A DNA stretch of 64,000 nt. Source: Eledone cirrhosa (Eukaryota; Mollusca; Cephalopoda; Octopoda; Eledonidae). Each line of letters opens with the position of its first letter. Within the stretch, counting starts at the first letter, position 1. The notes under the pieces were generated by a model that saw only the letters and a program-made list of their open reading frames with translations, did no database searches and was not told the DNA's origin. This document shows positions 43,783 through 56,688 of this stretch, piece after piece. The translations under genes were made by a program, and so were the position numbers. The DNA lies in the NCBI GenBank assembly GCA_964016885.1, contig OZ024744.1, forward strand, positions 29,706,449 to 29,770,448, read 5' to 3'.

Positions 43783-46270
43783 ATGTTCCACAGAGAAGAC
43801 CACAAACCTAGGTACTGTTACCTGTTACACAGAGAAGACCACAAACCTAGGTACTGTTACCTGTTAGATGAAGAAGACAACAAACCTAGGTACTGTTACC
43901 TGTTACACAGAGAAGACTACAAACCTAGGTACTATTACCTGTTACACAGAGTAGACCACAAACCTAGGTACTGTTACCTGTTAGATAGAGAAGACCACAA
44001 ACCTAGGTACAGTTACCTGTTAGATAGAGAAGACCACAAACCTAGGTACTGTTACCTGTTATACAGAGAAGACTACAAACCTAGGTACTGTTACCTGTTA
44101 CACAGAGTAGACCACGAACCTAGGTACTGTTACCTGTTACACAGACAAGACCACAAACCTAGGTACTGTTACCTGTTACACAGAGAAGACCACAAACCTA
44201 GGTACTGTTACCTGTTAGATAGAGAAGACCACAAACCTAGGTACTCTTACCTGATAGATAGAGAAGACCACAAACCTAGGTACAGTTACCTTTTATACAG
44301 AGAAGACCACAAACATAGGTACTGCTACCTGTTACACAGAGAAGACCACAAACCTAGGTACTGTTACCTGTTACACAGAGAAGACCACAAACCTAGGTAC
44401 TGTTACCTGTTAGATAGAGAAGACCACAAACCTAGGTACTGTTACCTGTTAGACAAAGGAGACCACAAACTTAGGTACTGTTACCTGTTACACAGAGAAG
44501 ACCACAAATCTAGGTACTGCTACCTGATAGAGAGAGAAGACCACAAACCGAGGTTCCGTTACCTGTTACACAGAGAAGACCACAAATCTAGGTACTGCTA
44601 CCTGTTAGAGAGAGAAGACCACAAACCTAGATACTGTTACCTGTTACACAGAGAAGACCACAAATCTAGGTACTGTTACCTGTTAGATAGAGAAGACCAC
44701 AAACCTAGGTACAGTTACCTGTTAGATAGAGAAGACCACAAACCTAGGTTCTGCTACCTGTTACACAGAGAAGACCACAAATCTAGGTACTGTTACCTGT
44801 TAGATAGAGAAGACCACAAACCTAGGTACAGTTACCTGTTAGATAGAGAAGACCACAAACCTAGGTTGTGCTACCTGTTACACAGAGAAGACCACAAACC
44901 TAGGTACCGTTACCTGTTAGATAGAGAAGACCACAAACCTAGGTTCTGCTACCTGTTACACAGAGAAGACCACAAACCTAGGTACTGTTACCTGTTACAC
45001 AGAGAAGACCACAAACCTAGGTACCGTTACCTGTTAGATAGAGAAGACCACAAACCGAGGTACTGTTACCTGTTACACAGAGAAGATCACAAACCTAGGT
45101 ACTGTTACCTGTTACATAGAGAAGACCACAAACCTAGGTACTGTTTCCTGTTACATAGAGAAGACCACAAACCTAGGTACTGCTACCTGTTACACAGAGA
45201 AGACCACAAACCTAGGTACTGCTACCTGTTACACAGAGAAGACCACAAACAGAGGTACTGTTACCTGTTACACAGAGAAGACCACAAGCCTAGTTACTGT
45301 TACCTGTTAGATAGAGAAGACCACAAACCTAGGTACTGTTACCTGTTAGATAGAGAAGACCACATACCTAGGTACTGTTACCTGTTACACAGAGAAGACC
45401 ACAAACCTAGATACTGTTACCTGTTACACAGAGAAGATCACAAACCTAGATACTGTTACCTGTTAGATGAGATCACAAACCAAGGTAGAGTTACCTGTTA
45501 CACAGAGAAGACCACAAACCTAGGTACTGTTACCTGTTATACAGAGAAGACCACAAACCTTTGTACTGTTACCTGTTAGATAGAGAAGACCACACACCTA
45601 GGTACTGTTACATGTTACACAGAGAAGACTACAAACCTAGGTACTGTTACCTGTTAGACAAAGGACACCACAAACTTAGGTACTGTTACCTGTTACACAG
45701 AGAAGACCACAAATCTAGGTACTGTTACCTGTTACACAGAGAAGACTACAAACCTAGGTACTGTTACCTGTTACACAGAGTAGACCACAAACATAGGTAC
45801 TGTTACCTGTTAGATAGAGAAGACCACAAACCTAGGTACAGTTACCTGTTAGATAGAGAAGACCACAAACCTAGGTACTGTTACCTGTTATAAAGAGAAG
45901 ACTACAAACCCAGGTACTGTTACCTGTTACACAGAGTAGACCACGAAGCTAGGTACTGTTACCTGTTACACAGACAAGACCACAAACCTAGGTACTGTTA
46001 CCTGTTACACATAGAAGATCACAAACCTAGATACTGTTACCTGTTAGATGAGATCACAAACCAAGGTAGAGTTACCTGTTACACAGAGAAGACCACAAAC
46101 CTAGGTACTGTTACCTGTTACACAGAGAAGACCACAAACCTAGGTACTGTTACCTGTTATACAGAGAAGACCACAAACCTTTGTACTGTTACCTGTTATA
46201 CAGAGAAGACCACAAACCTAGGTACTGCTACCTGTTAGATAGAGAAGACTACATACCTAGGTACTGTTAC
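43783..46270 (+). repeat. 2,488-bp higher-order unit, copy 4
   Basis: Near-identical to copy 3, without its private stop, so its main frame runs 628 codons (43693-45579). Confidence 0.9.
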
Positions 46271-46634
46271 ATGTTCCACAGAGAAGACCACAAACCTAGG
46301 TACTGTTACCTGTTACACAGAGAAGACCACAAACCTAGGTACTGTTACCTGTTAGATGAAGAAGACAACAAACCTAGGTACTGTTACCTGTTACACAGAG
46401 AAGACTACAAACCTAGGTACTATTACCTGTTACACAGAGTAGACCACAAACCGAGGTACTGTTACCTGTTAGATAGAGAAGACCACAAACCTAGGTACAG
46501 TTACCTGTTAGATAGAGAAGACCACAAACCTAGGTACTGTTACCTGTTATACAGAGAAGACTACAAACCTAGGTACTGTTACCTGTTACACAGAGTAGAC
46601 CATGAATCTAGGTACTGTTACCTGTTAGACAGAC

Positions 46635-49481
46635 AAGACAACAAACCTAGGTACTGTTACCTGTTACACAGAGTAGACCACAAACCTAGGTACTGTTACC
46701 TGTTACACAGACAAGACCACAAACCTAGGTACTGTTACCTGTTACACAGAGAATACCACAAACCTATGTACTGTTACCTGTTACACAGAGAAGACCACAA
46801 ACCTAGGTACTGTTACCTGTTACACAGAGAAGAGTACAAACCTAGGTACTGTTACCTGTTACACAGAGAAGACCACAAACCTAGTTACTGTTACCTGTTA
46901 CACAGAGAAGACCAGAAACTTAGGTGCTGCTACCTGTTACACAGAGTAGACCACAAACCTATGAACTGTTACCTGTTATACAGAGAAGACCACACTCCTA
47001 GCTACTGTTACCTGTTCTACACAGAAGAACACAAATCTAAGAAGTGTTACCTGTTAGATAGAGAAGAGCGCAAACCTAGGTACTGTTACCTGTTACACAG
47101 ACAAGACCACAAACATAGGTACTGCTACCTGTTACACAGAAAATACCACAAACCTAGGTACTGTTACCTGTTACACAGAGAATACCACAAGCCAAGGTAC
47201 TGTTACCTGTTACACAGAGAATACCACAAACCTAGGTACTGCTACCTGTTACACAGAAAAGATCACAAACCTAGGTACTGCTAACTGTTACACAGAGAAG
47301 ACCACAAACCTAGGTACTGTTACCTGTTACACAGAGAAGACAACAAACCTAGGTACTGTTACCTGTTACACAGAGAAGACCACAAACCTAGGTACTGTTA
47401 CCTGTTAGATAGAGAAGATCACATACCTAGGTACTGCTAGCTGTTACACAGAGAAGACCACAAACCTAGGTACTGTTACCTGTTAGATAGAGAAGACCAC
47501 ATACCTAGGTACTGCTACCTGTTAGATAGAGAAGATCACAAACCTAGGTACTGTTACCTGTTACACAGAGAAGACCACAAACCTAGGTACTGTTACCTGT
47601 TACACAGAGAAGACCACAAACCTAGGTACTGTTACATGTTCCACAGAGAAGACCACAAACCTAGGTACTGTTACATGTTAGATAGAGGAGGCTACAAACC
47701 TAGGTACTGTTACCTGTTACACAGAGAAAACCACATATCTAGGTACAGTTACCTGTTATATAGAGAAGACCACAAACCTAGGTACTGTTACCTGTTAGAT
47801 AGAGGAGGCTACAAACCTAGGTACTGTTACCTGTTACACAGAGACGAACACAAACCGAGGTAATGCTACCTGTTAGATTGAGAAGACAACAAACCTAGGT
47901 ACTGTTACCTGTTACACAGAGAAGACCACAAACCTAGGTACTGTTACCTGTTATACAGAGAAGGCCACAAACCGAGGTACTGTTTCCTGTTACACAGAGT
48001 AGACCACAAACCTAGGTACTGTTACCTGTTAGATAGAGAAGACCACAAACCTAGGTACTGTTACCTGTTATACAGAGAAGACCACAAACCTAGGTACTGC
48101 TACCTGTTAGATAGAGAAGACTACATACCTAGGTACTGTTACATGTTCCACAGAGAAGACCACAAACCTAGGTACTGTTACCTGTTACACAGAGAAGAAC
48201 ACAAACCTAGGAACTGTTACCTGTTAGATGAAGAAGACCACAAACCTAGGTACTGTTACCTGTTACACAGAGAAGACTACAAACCTAGGTACTATTACCT
48301 GTTACACAGAGTAGACCACAAACCTAGGTACTGTTACCTGTTAGATAGAGAAGACCACAAACCTAGGTACAGTTACCTGTTAGATAGAGAAGACCACAAA
48401 CCTAGGTACTGTTACCTGTTATACAGAGAAGACTACAAACCTAGGTACTGTTACCTGTTACACAGAGTAGACCACGAACCTAGGTACTGTTACCTGTTAC
48501 ACAGACAAGACCACAAACCTAGGTACTGTTACCTGTTACACAGAGAAGACCACAAACCTAGGTACTGTTACCTGTTAGATAGAGAAGACCACAAACCTAG
48601 GTACTCTTACCTGATAGATAGAGAAGACCACAAACCTAGGTACAGTTACCTTTTATACAGAGAAGACCACAAACATAGGTACTGCTACCTGTTACACACA
48701 GAAGACCACAAACCTAGGTACTGTTACCTGTTACACAGAGAAGACCACAAACCTAGGTACTGTTACCTGTTAGATAGAGAAGACCACAAACCTAGGTACT
48801 GTTACCTGTTAGACAAAGGAGACCACAAACTTAGGTACTGTTACCTGTTACACAGAGAAGACCACAAATCTAGGTACTGCTACCTGATAGAGAGAGAAGA
48901 CCACAAACCGAGGTTCCGTTACCTGTTACACAGAGAAGACCACAAATCTAGGTACTGCTACCTGTTAGAGAGAGAAGACCACAAACCTAGATACTGTTAC
49001 CTGTTACACAGAGAAGACCACAAATCTAGGTACTGTTACCTGTTAGATAGAGAAGACCACAAACCTAGGTACAGTTACCTGTTAGATAGAGAAGACCACA
49101 AACCTAGGTTCTGCTACCTGTTACACAGAGAAGACCACAAATCTAGGTACTGTTACCTGTTAGATAGAGAAGACCACAAACCTAGGTACAGTTACCTGTT
49201 AGATAGAGAAGACCACAAACCTAGGTTGTGCTACCTGTTACACAGAGAAGACCACAAACCTAGGTACCGTTACCTGTTAGATAGAGAAGACCACAAACCT
49301 AGGTTCTGCTACCTGTTACACAGAGAAGACCACAAACCTAGGTACTGTTACCTGTTACACAGAGAAGACCACAAACCTAGGTACCGTTACCTGTTAGATA
49401 GAGAAGACCACAAACCGAGGTACTGTTACCTGTTACACAGAGAAGATCACAAACCTAGGTACTGTTACCTGTTACATAGAG
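46635..49481 (+). repeat. 2,847-bp tandem duplication, left copy
   Basis: Starts at the AGACAACAAACCTAGGTACT monomer. 2,847 = 73 x 39. It joins the end of a 3' variant block, the Met-Phe-His block (47636) and part of a 2,488-bp unit (48143-49481), truncated at 49481. Confidence 0.88.
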
Positions 49482-52328
49482 AAGACAACAAACCTAGGTA
49501 CTGTTACCTGTTACACAGAGTAGACCACAAACCTAGGTACTGTTACCTGTTACACAGACAAGACCACAAACCTAGGTACTGTTACCTGTTACACAGAGAA
49601 TACCACAAACCTATGTACTGTTACCTGTTACACAGAGAAGACCACAAACCTAGGTACTGTTACCTGTTACACAGAGAAGAGTACAAACCTAGGTACTGTT
49701 ACCTGTTACACAGAGAAGACCACAAACCTAGGTACTGTTACCTGTTACACAGAGAAGACCAGAAACTTAGGTGCTGCTACCTGTTACACAGAGTAGACCA
49801 CAAACCTATGAACTGTTACCTGTTATACAGAGAAGACCACACTCCTAGCTACTGTTACCTGTTCTACACAGAAGAACACAAATCTAAGAAGTGTTACCTG
49901 TTAGATAGAGAAGAGCGCAAACCTAGGTACTGTTACCTGTTACACAGACAAGACCACAAACATAGGTACTGCTACCTGTTACACAGAAAATACCACAAAC
50001 CTAGGTACTGTTACCTGTTACACAGAGAATACCACAAGCCAAGGTACTGTTACCTGTTACACAGAGAATACCACAAACCTAGGTACTGCTACCTGTTACA
50101 CAGAAAAGATCACAAACCTAGGTACTGCTAACTGTTACACAGAGAAGACCACAAACCTAGGTACTGTTACCTGTTACACAGAGAAGACAACAAACCTAGG
50201 TACTGTTACCTGTTACACAGAGAAGACCACAAACCTAGGTACTGTTACCTGTTAGATAGAGAAGATCACATACCTAGGTACTGCTAGCTGTTACACAGAG
50301 AAGACCACAAACCTAGGTACTGTTACCTGTTAGATAGAGAAGACCACATACCTAGGTACTGCTACCTGTTAGATAGAGAAGATCACAAACCTAGGTACTG
50401 TTACCTGTTACACAGAGAAGACCACAAACCTAGGTACTGTTACCTGTTACACAGAGAAGACCACAAACCTAGGTACTGTTACATGTTCCACAGAGAAGAC
50501 CACAAACCTAGGTACTGTTACATGTTAGATAGAGGAGGCTACAAACCTAGGTACTGTTACCTGTTACACAGAGAAAACCACATATCTAGGTACAGTTACC
50601 TGTTATATAGAGAAGACCACAAACCTAGGTACTGTTACCTGTTAGATAGAGGAGGCTACAAACCTAGGTACTGTTACCTGTTACACAGAGACGAACACAA
50701 ACCGAGGTAATGCTACCTGTTAGATTGAGAAGACAACAAACCTAGGTACTGTTACCTGTTACACAGAGAAGACCACAAACCTAGGTACTGTTACCTGTTA
50801 TACAGAGAAGGCCACAAACCGAGGTACTGTTTCCTGTTACACAGAGTAGACCACAAACCTAGGTACTGTTACCTGTTAGATAGAGAAGACCACAAACCTA
50901 GGTACTGTTACCTGTTATACAGAGAAGACCACAAACCTAGGTACTGCTACCTGTTAGATAGAGAAGACTACATACCTAGGTACTGTTACATGTTCCACAG
51001 AGAAGACCACAAACCTAGGTACTGTTACCTGTTACACAGAGAAGAACACAAACCTAGGAACTGTTACCTGTTAGATGAAGAAGACCACAAACCTAGGTAC
51101 TGTTACCTGTTACACAGAGAAGACTACAAACCTAGGTACTATTACCTGTTACACAGAGTAGACCACAAACCTAGGTACTGTTACCTGTTAGATAGAGAAG
51201 ACCACAAACCTAGGTACAGTTACCTGTTAGATAGAGAAGACCACAAACCTAGGTACTGTTACCTGTTATACAGAGAAGACTACAAACCTAGGTACTGTTA
51301 CCTGTTACACAGAGTAGACCACGAACCTAGGTACTGTTACCTGTTACACAGACAAGACCACAAACCTAGGTACTGTTACCTGTTACACAGAGAAGACCAC
51401 AAACCTAGGTACTGTTACCTGTTAGATAGAGAAGACCACAAACCTAGGTACTCTTACCTGATAGATAGAGAAGACCACAAACCTAGGTACAGTTACCTTT
51501 TATACAGAGAAGACCACAAACATAGGTACTGCTACCTGTTACACACAGAAGACCACAAACCTAGGTACTGTTACCTGTTACACAGAGAAGACCACAAACC
51601 TAGGTACTGTTACCTGTTAGATAGAGAAGACCACAAACCTAGGTACTGTTACCTGTTAGACAAAGGAGACCACAAACTTAGGTACTGTTACCTGTTACAC
51701 AGAGAAGACCACAAATCTAGGTACTGCTACCTGATAGAGAGAGAAGACCACAAACCGAGGTTCCGTTACCTGTTACACAGAGAAGACCACAAATCTAGGT
51801 ACTGCTACCTGTTAGAGAGAGAAGACCACAAACCTAGATACTGTTACCTGTTACACAGAGAAGACCACAAATCTAGGTACTGTTACCTGTTAGATAGAGA
51901 AGACCACAAACCTAGGTACAGTTACCTGTTAGATAGAGAAGACCACAAACCTAGGTTCTGCTACCTGTTACACAGAGAAGACCACAAATCTAGGTACTGT
52001 TACCTGTTAGATAGAGAAGACCACAAACCTAGGTACAGTTACCTGTTAGATAGAGAAGACCACAAACCTAGGTTGTGCTACCTGTTACACAGAGAAGACC
52101 ACAAACCTAGGTACCGTTACCTGTTAGATAGAGAAGACCACAAACCTAGGTTCTGCTACCTGTTACACAGAGAAGACCACAAACCTAGGTACTGTTACCT
52201 GTTACACAGAGAAGACCACAAACCTAGGTACCGTTACCTGTTAGATAGAGAAGACCACAAACCGAGGTACTGTTACCTGTTACACAGAGAAGATCACAAA
52301 CCTCGGTACTGTTACCTGTTACATAGAG
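49482..52328 (+). repeat. 2,847-bp tandem duplication, right copy
   Basis: Immediately follows the left copy. Markers at 47636 and 48143 recur at 50483 and 50990. The junction at 49481/49482 fuses a 2,488-bp unit to a different block without breaking the 39-bp phase, giving the longest open frame (662 codons). Confidence 0.88.
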
Positions 52329-53477
52329 AAGACCACAAACCTAGGTACTGTTTCCTGTTACATAGAGAAGACCACAAACCTAGGTACTGCTACCTGTTAC
52401 ACAGAGAAGACCACAAACCTAGGTACTGCTACCTGTTACACAGAGAAGACCACAAACAGAGGTACTGTTACCTGTTACACAGAGAAGACCACAAGCCTAG
52501 TTACTGTTACCTGTTAGATAGAGAAGACCACAAACCTAGGTACTGTTACCTGTTAGATAGAGAAGACCACATACCTAGGTACTGTTACCTGTTACACAGA
52601 GAAGACCACAAACCTAGATACTGTTACCTGTTACACAGAGAAGATCACAAACCTAGATACTGTTACCTGTTAGATGAGATCACAAACCAAGGTAGAGTTA
52701 CCTGTTACACAGAGAAGACCACAAACCTAGGTACTGTTACCTGTTATACAGAGAAGACCACAAACCTTTGTACTGTTACCTGTTAGATAGAGAAGACCAC
52801 ACACCTAGGTACTGTTACATGTTACACAGAGAAGACTACAAACCTAGGTACTGTTACCTGTTAGACAAAGGACACCACAAACTTAGGTACTGTTACCTGT
52901 TACACAGAGAAGACCACAAATCTAGGTACTGTTACCTGTTAAACAGAGAAGACTACAAACCTAGGTACTGTTACCTGTTACACAGAGTAGACCACAAACA
53001 TAGGTACTGTTACCTGTTAGATAGAGAAGACCACAAACCTAGGTACAGTTACCTGTTAGATAGAGAAGACCACAAACCTAGGTACTGTTACCTGTTATAA
53101 AGAGAAGACTACAAACCCAGGTACTGTTACCTGTTACACAGAGTAGACCACGAAGCTAGGTACTGTTACCTGTTACACAGACAAGACCACAAACCTAGGT
53201 ACTGTTACCTGTTACACAGAGAAGATCACAAACCTAGATACTGTTACCTGTTAGATGAGATCACAAACCAAGGTAGAGTTACCTGTTACACAGAGAAGAC
53301 CACAAACCTAGGTACTGTTACCTGTTACACAGAGAAGACCACAAACCTAGGTACTGTTACCTGTTATACAGAGAAGACCACAAACCTTTGTACTGTTACC
53401 TGTTATACAGAGAAGACCACAAACCTAGGTACTGCTACCTGTTAGATAGAGAAGACTACATACCTAGGTACTGTTAC
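50990..53477 (+). repeat. 2,488-bp higher-order unit, copy 5
   Basis: Same variant order as copy 1, with private changes such as CACAGAAGACC near 51545 and TTAAACAGAG near 52938. Confidence 0.9.
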
Positions 53478-56400
53478 ATGTTCCACAGAGAAGACCACAA
53501 ACCTAGGTACTGTTACCTGTTACACAGAGAAGACCACAAACCTAGGTACTGTTACCTGTTAGATGAAGAAGACAACAAACCTAGGTACTGTTACCTGTTA
53601 CACAGAGAAGACTACAAACCTAGGTACTATTACCTGTTACACAGAGTAGACCACAAACCGAGGTACTGTTACCTGTTAGATAGAGAAGACCACAAACCTA
53701 GGTACAGTTACCTGTTAGATAGAGAAGACCACAAACCTAGGTACTGTTACCTGTTATACAGAGAAGACTACAAACCTAGGTACTGTTACCTGTTACACAG
53801 AGTAGACCATGAATCTAGGTACTGTTACCTGTTAGACAGACAAGACAACAAACCTAGGTACTGTTACCTGTTACACAGAGTAGACCACAAACCTAGGTAC
53901 TGTTACCTGTTACACAGACAAGACCACAAACCTAGGTACTGTTACCTGTTACACAGAGAATACCACAAACCTATGTACTGTTACCTGTTACACAGAGAAG
54001 ACCACAAACCTAGGTACTGTTACCTGTTACACAGAGAAGAGTACAAACCTAGGTACTGTTACCTGTTACAAAGAGAAGACCACAAACCTAGGTACTGTTA
54101 CCTGTTACACAGAGAAGACCAGAAACTTAGGTGCTGCTACCTGTTACACAGAGTAGACCACAAACCTATGAACTGTTACCTGTTATACAGAGAAGACCAC
54201 ACTCCTAGCTACTGTTACCTGTTATACACAGAAGAACACAAATCTAAGAAGTGTTACCTGTTAGATAGAGAAGAGCGCAAACCTAGGTACTGTTACCTGT
54301 TACACAGACAAGACCACAAACATAGGTACTGCTACCTGTTACACAGAAAATACCACAAACCTAGGTACTGTTACCTGTTACACAGAGAATACCACAAGCC
54401 AAGGTACTGTTACCTGTTACACAGAGAATACCACAAACCTAGGTACTGCTACCTGTTACACAGAAAAGATCTCAAACCTAGGTACTGCTAACTGTTACAC
54501 AGAGAAGACCACAAACCTAGGTACTGTTACCTGTTGGATAGAGAAGACCACAAACCTAGGTACTGTTACCTTTTATACTGAGAAGACCACAAACCAAGGT
54601 ACTGCTACCTGTTACACAGAGAAGACCACAAACCTACGTACTGTTACCTGTTGGATAGAGAAGACCACAAACCTAGGTACTGTTACCTGTTACACAGAAA
54701 AGACCACAAACCTAGGTACTGTTACCTGTTACACAGAAAAGACCACAAACCTAGGTACTGTTACCTGTTACACAGAAAAGACCACAAACCTAGGTACTGT
54801 TACCTGTTACACAGAAAAGACCACAAACCTAGGTACTGTTACCTGTTACACAGAAAAGACCACAAACCTAGGTACTGTTACCTGTTACACAGAAAAGACC
54901 ACAAACCTAGGTACTGTTACCTGTTACACAGAAAAGACCACAAACCTAGGTACTGTTACCTGTTACACAGAGAAGACCACAAACATAGGTACTGCTACCT
55001 GTTACACAGAGAAGACTACAAACATAGGTACTGTTACCTGTTACACAGAGAAGTCTACAAACCTAGGTACTGTTACCTGTTACACAGCGAAGGCCACAAA
55101 CCTAGGTAGTGTTACCTGTTACACAGAGAAGAGCACAAACCTAGGTACTGTTACCTGTTACAGAGTCTAGACCACAAACCTAGGTACTGCTACCTGTTAG
55201 AGAGAGAACACCACAAACCTAGCTACTGCTACCTGTTAGATAGAGAAGACCACAAACCTAGGTACTGTTACCTGTTACACAGAGAAGACCACTAACCTAG
55301 GTACTGTTACCTGTTACACAGACAAGACCACATACCTAAGTACTGCTACCTGTAAGATAGAAAAGACTACAAACCTAGTTACTGTTACCTTATAGATAGA
55401 GAAGACCACAAACCTAGGTACCGTTACCTGTTAGATAGAGAAGTCCACAAACCTAGGTACTGTTACCTGTTACACAGAGAAGACCACAATCCTAGGTACT
55501 GTTACCTGTTAGATGAAGGAGACCACAAACCTAAGTACTGTTAACTGTTACACAGAGATGACCACAAACCTAGATACTGTTACCTGTTACACAGAGAAGA
55601 CCACAAATCTAGGTACTGCTACCTGTTAGATAGAAAAGACCACAAAACTAGGTACTGTTACCTGTTACACAGAGAAGACCACAAACCGAGGTACTGTTAC
55701 CTGTTAGATAGAGCAGATTACAAACCTAGGTACTGTTACCTCTTACACAGAGAAGACCACAAACCTAGGTACTGTTACCTTTTACACAGAGAAGACCACA
55801 AACCTAGGTACTGTTACCTGTTATACACAGAAGAACACTAATCTAAAAACTGTTACCTGTTAGATAGAGAAGACCACAAACCAGGTACTGTTACCTGTTA
55901 GATAGAGAAGACCACAAACCGAATTACTGTTACCTGTTACACCGAGAAGAACACAAACCTAGGTACTGTTACCTGTTAGATAAAGACCGCAAACCTAGGT
56001 ACTGTTACATGTTAGATAGAGTAGACCACAAACCTAGGTACTGTTACCTGTTACACAGAGAAGACCACAAACCTAGGTACTGTTACCTGTTAGATGAAGA
56101 AGACCACAAACCTAGGTACTGTTACCTGTTATACACAGATGAACACAAATTTTAAATCTGTTACCTGTTAGATTGAAAAGACCACAAACCGAGGTACTGT
56201 TACCTGTTAGATAGAGAAGACCACAAACCTAGGTACTGTTACCTGTTATACACAGATGAACACAAATTTTAAATCTGTTACCTGTTAGATAGAAAAGACC
56301 ACAAACCGAGGTACTGTTACCTGTTAGATAGAGAAGACCACAAACCTAGGTACTGTTACCTGTTACACAGAGAAGACCACAAACCTAGGTACTGTTACCT

Positions 56401-56688
56401 GTTACACAGAGAAGACCACAACCCTAGGTACTGCTACCTGTTAGACAGAGAAGACCACAAACCTAGGTACTGTTACCTGTTACACAGAGCAGACCACAAA
56501 CCTAGGTACTGTTACCTGTTAGATAGAGAAGACCACAAACCTAGGTACTGTTACCTGTTACACACACAAGACCACATACCTAAGTACTGCTACCTGTTAC
56601 ACAGAGAGGACTACAAGCCTAGGTACTGTTACCTGTTACACAGAGAAGACCACAAACCTAGGTACTGTTACCTGTTACTCAGAGAAGC
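52768..56688 (+). repeat. Block, second copy, with local monomer gains
   Basis: Offset is 19,464 bp up to about 54651 and 19,698 bp by 56753. The extra 234 bp is six monomers: four in the AGAAAAGACC run (54670-55060) and two near 56640-56720. Confidence 0.85.
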
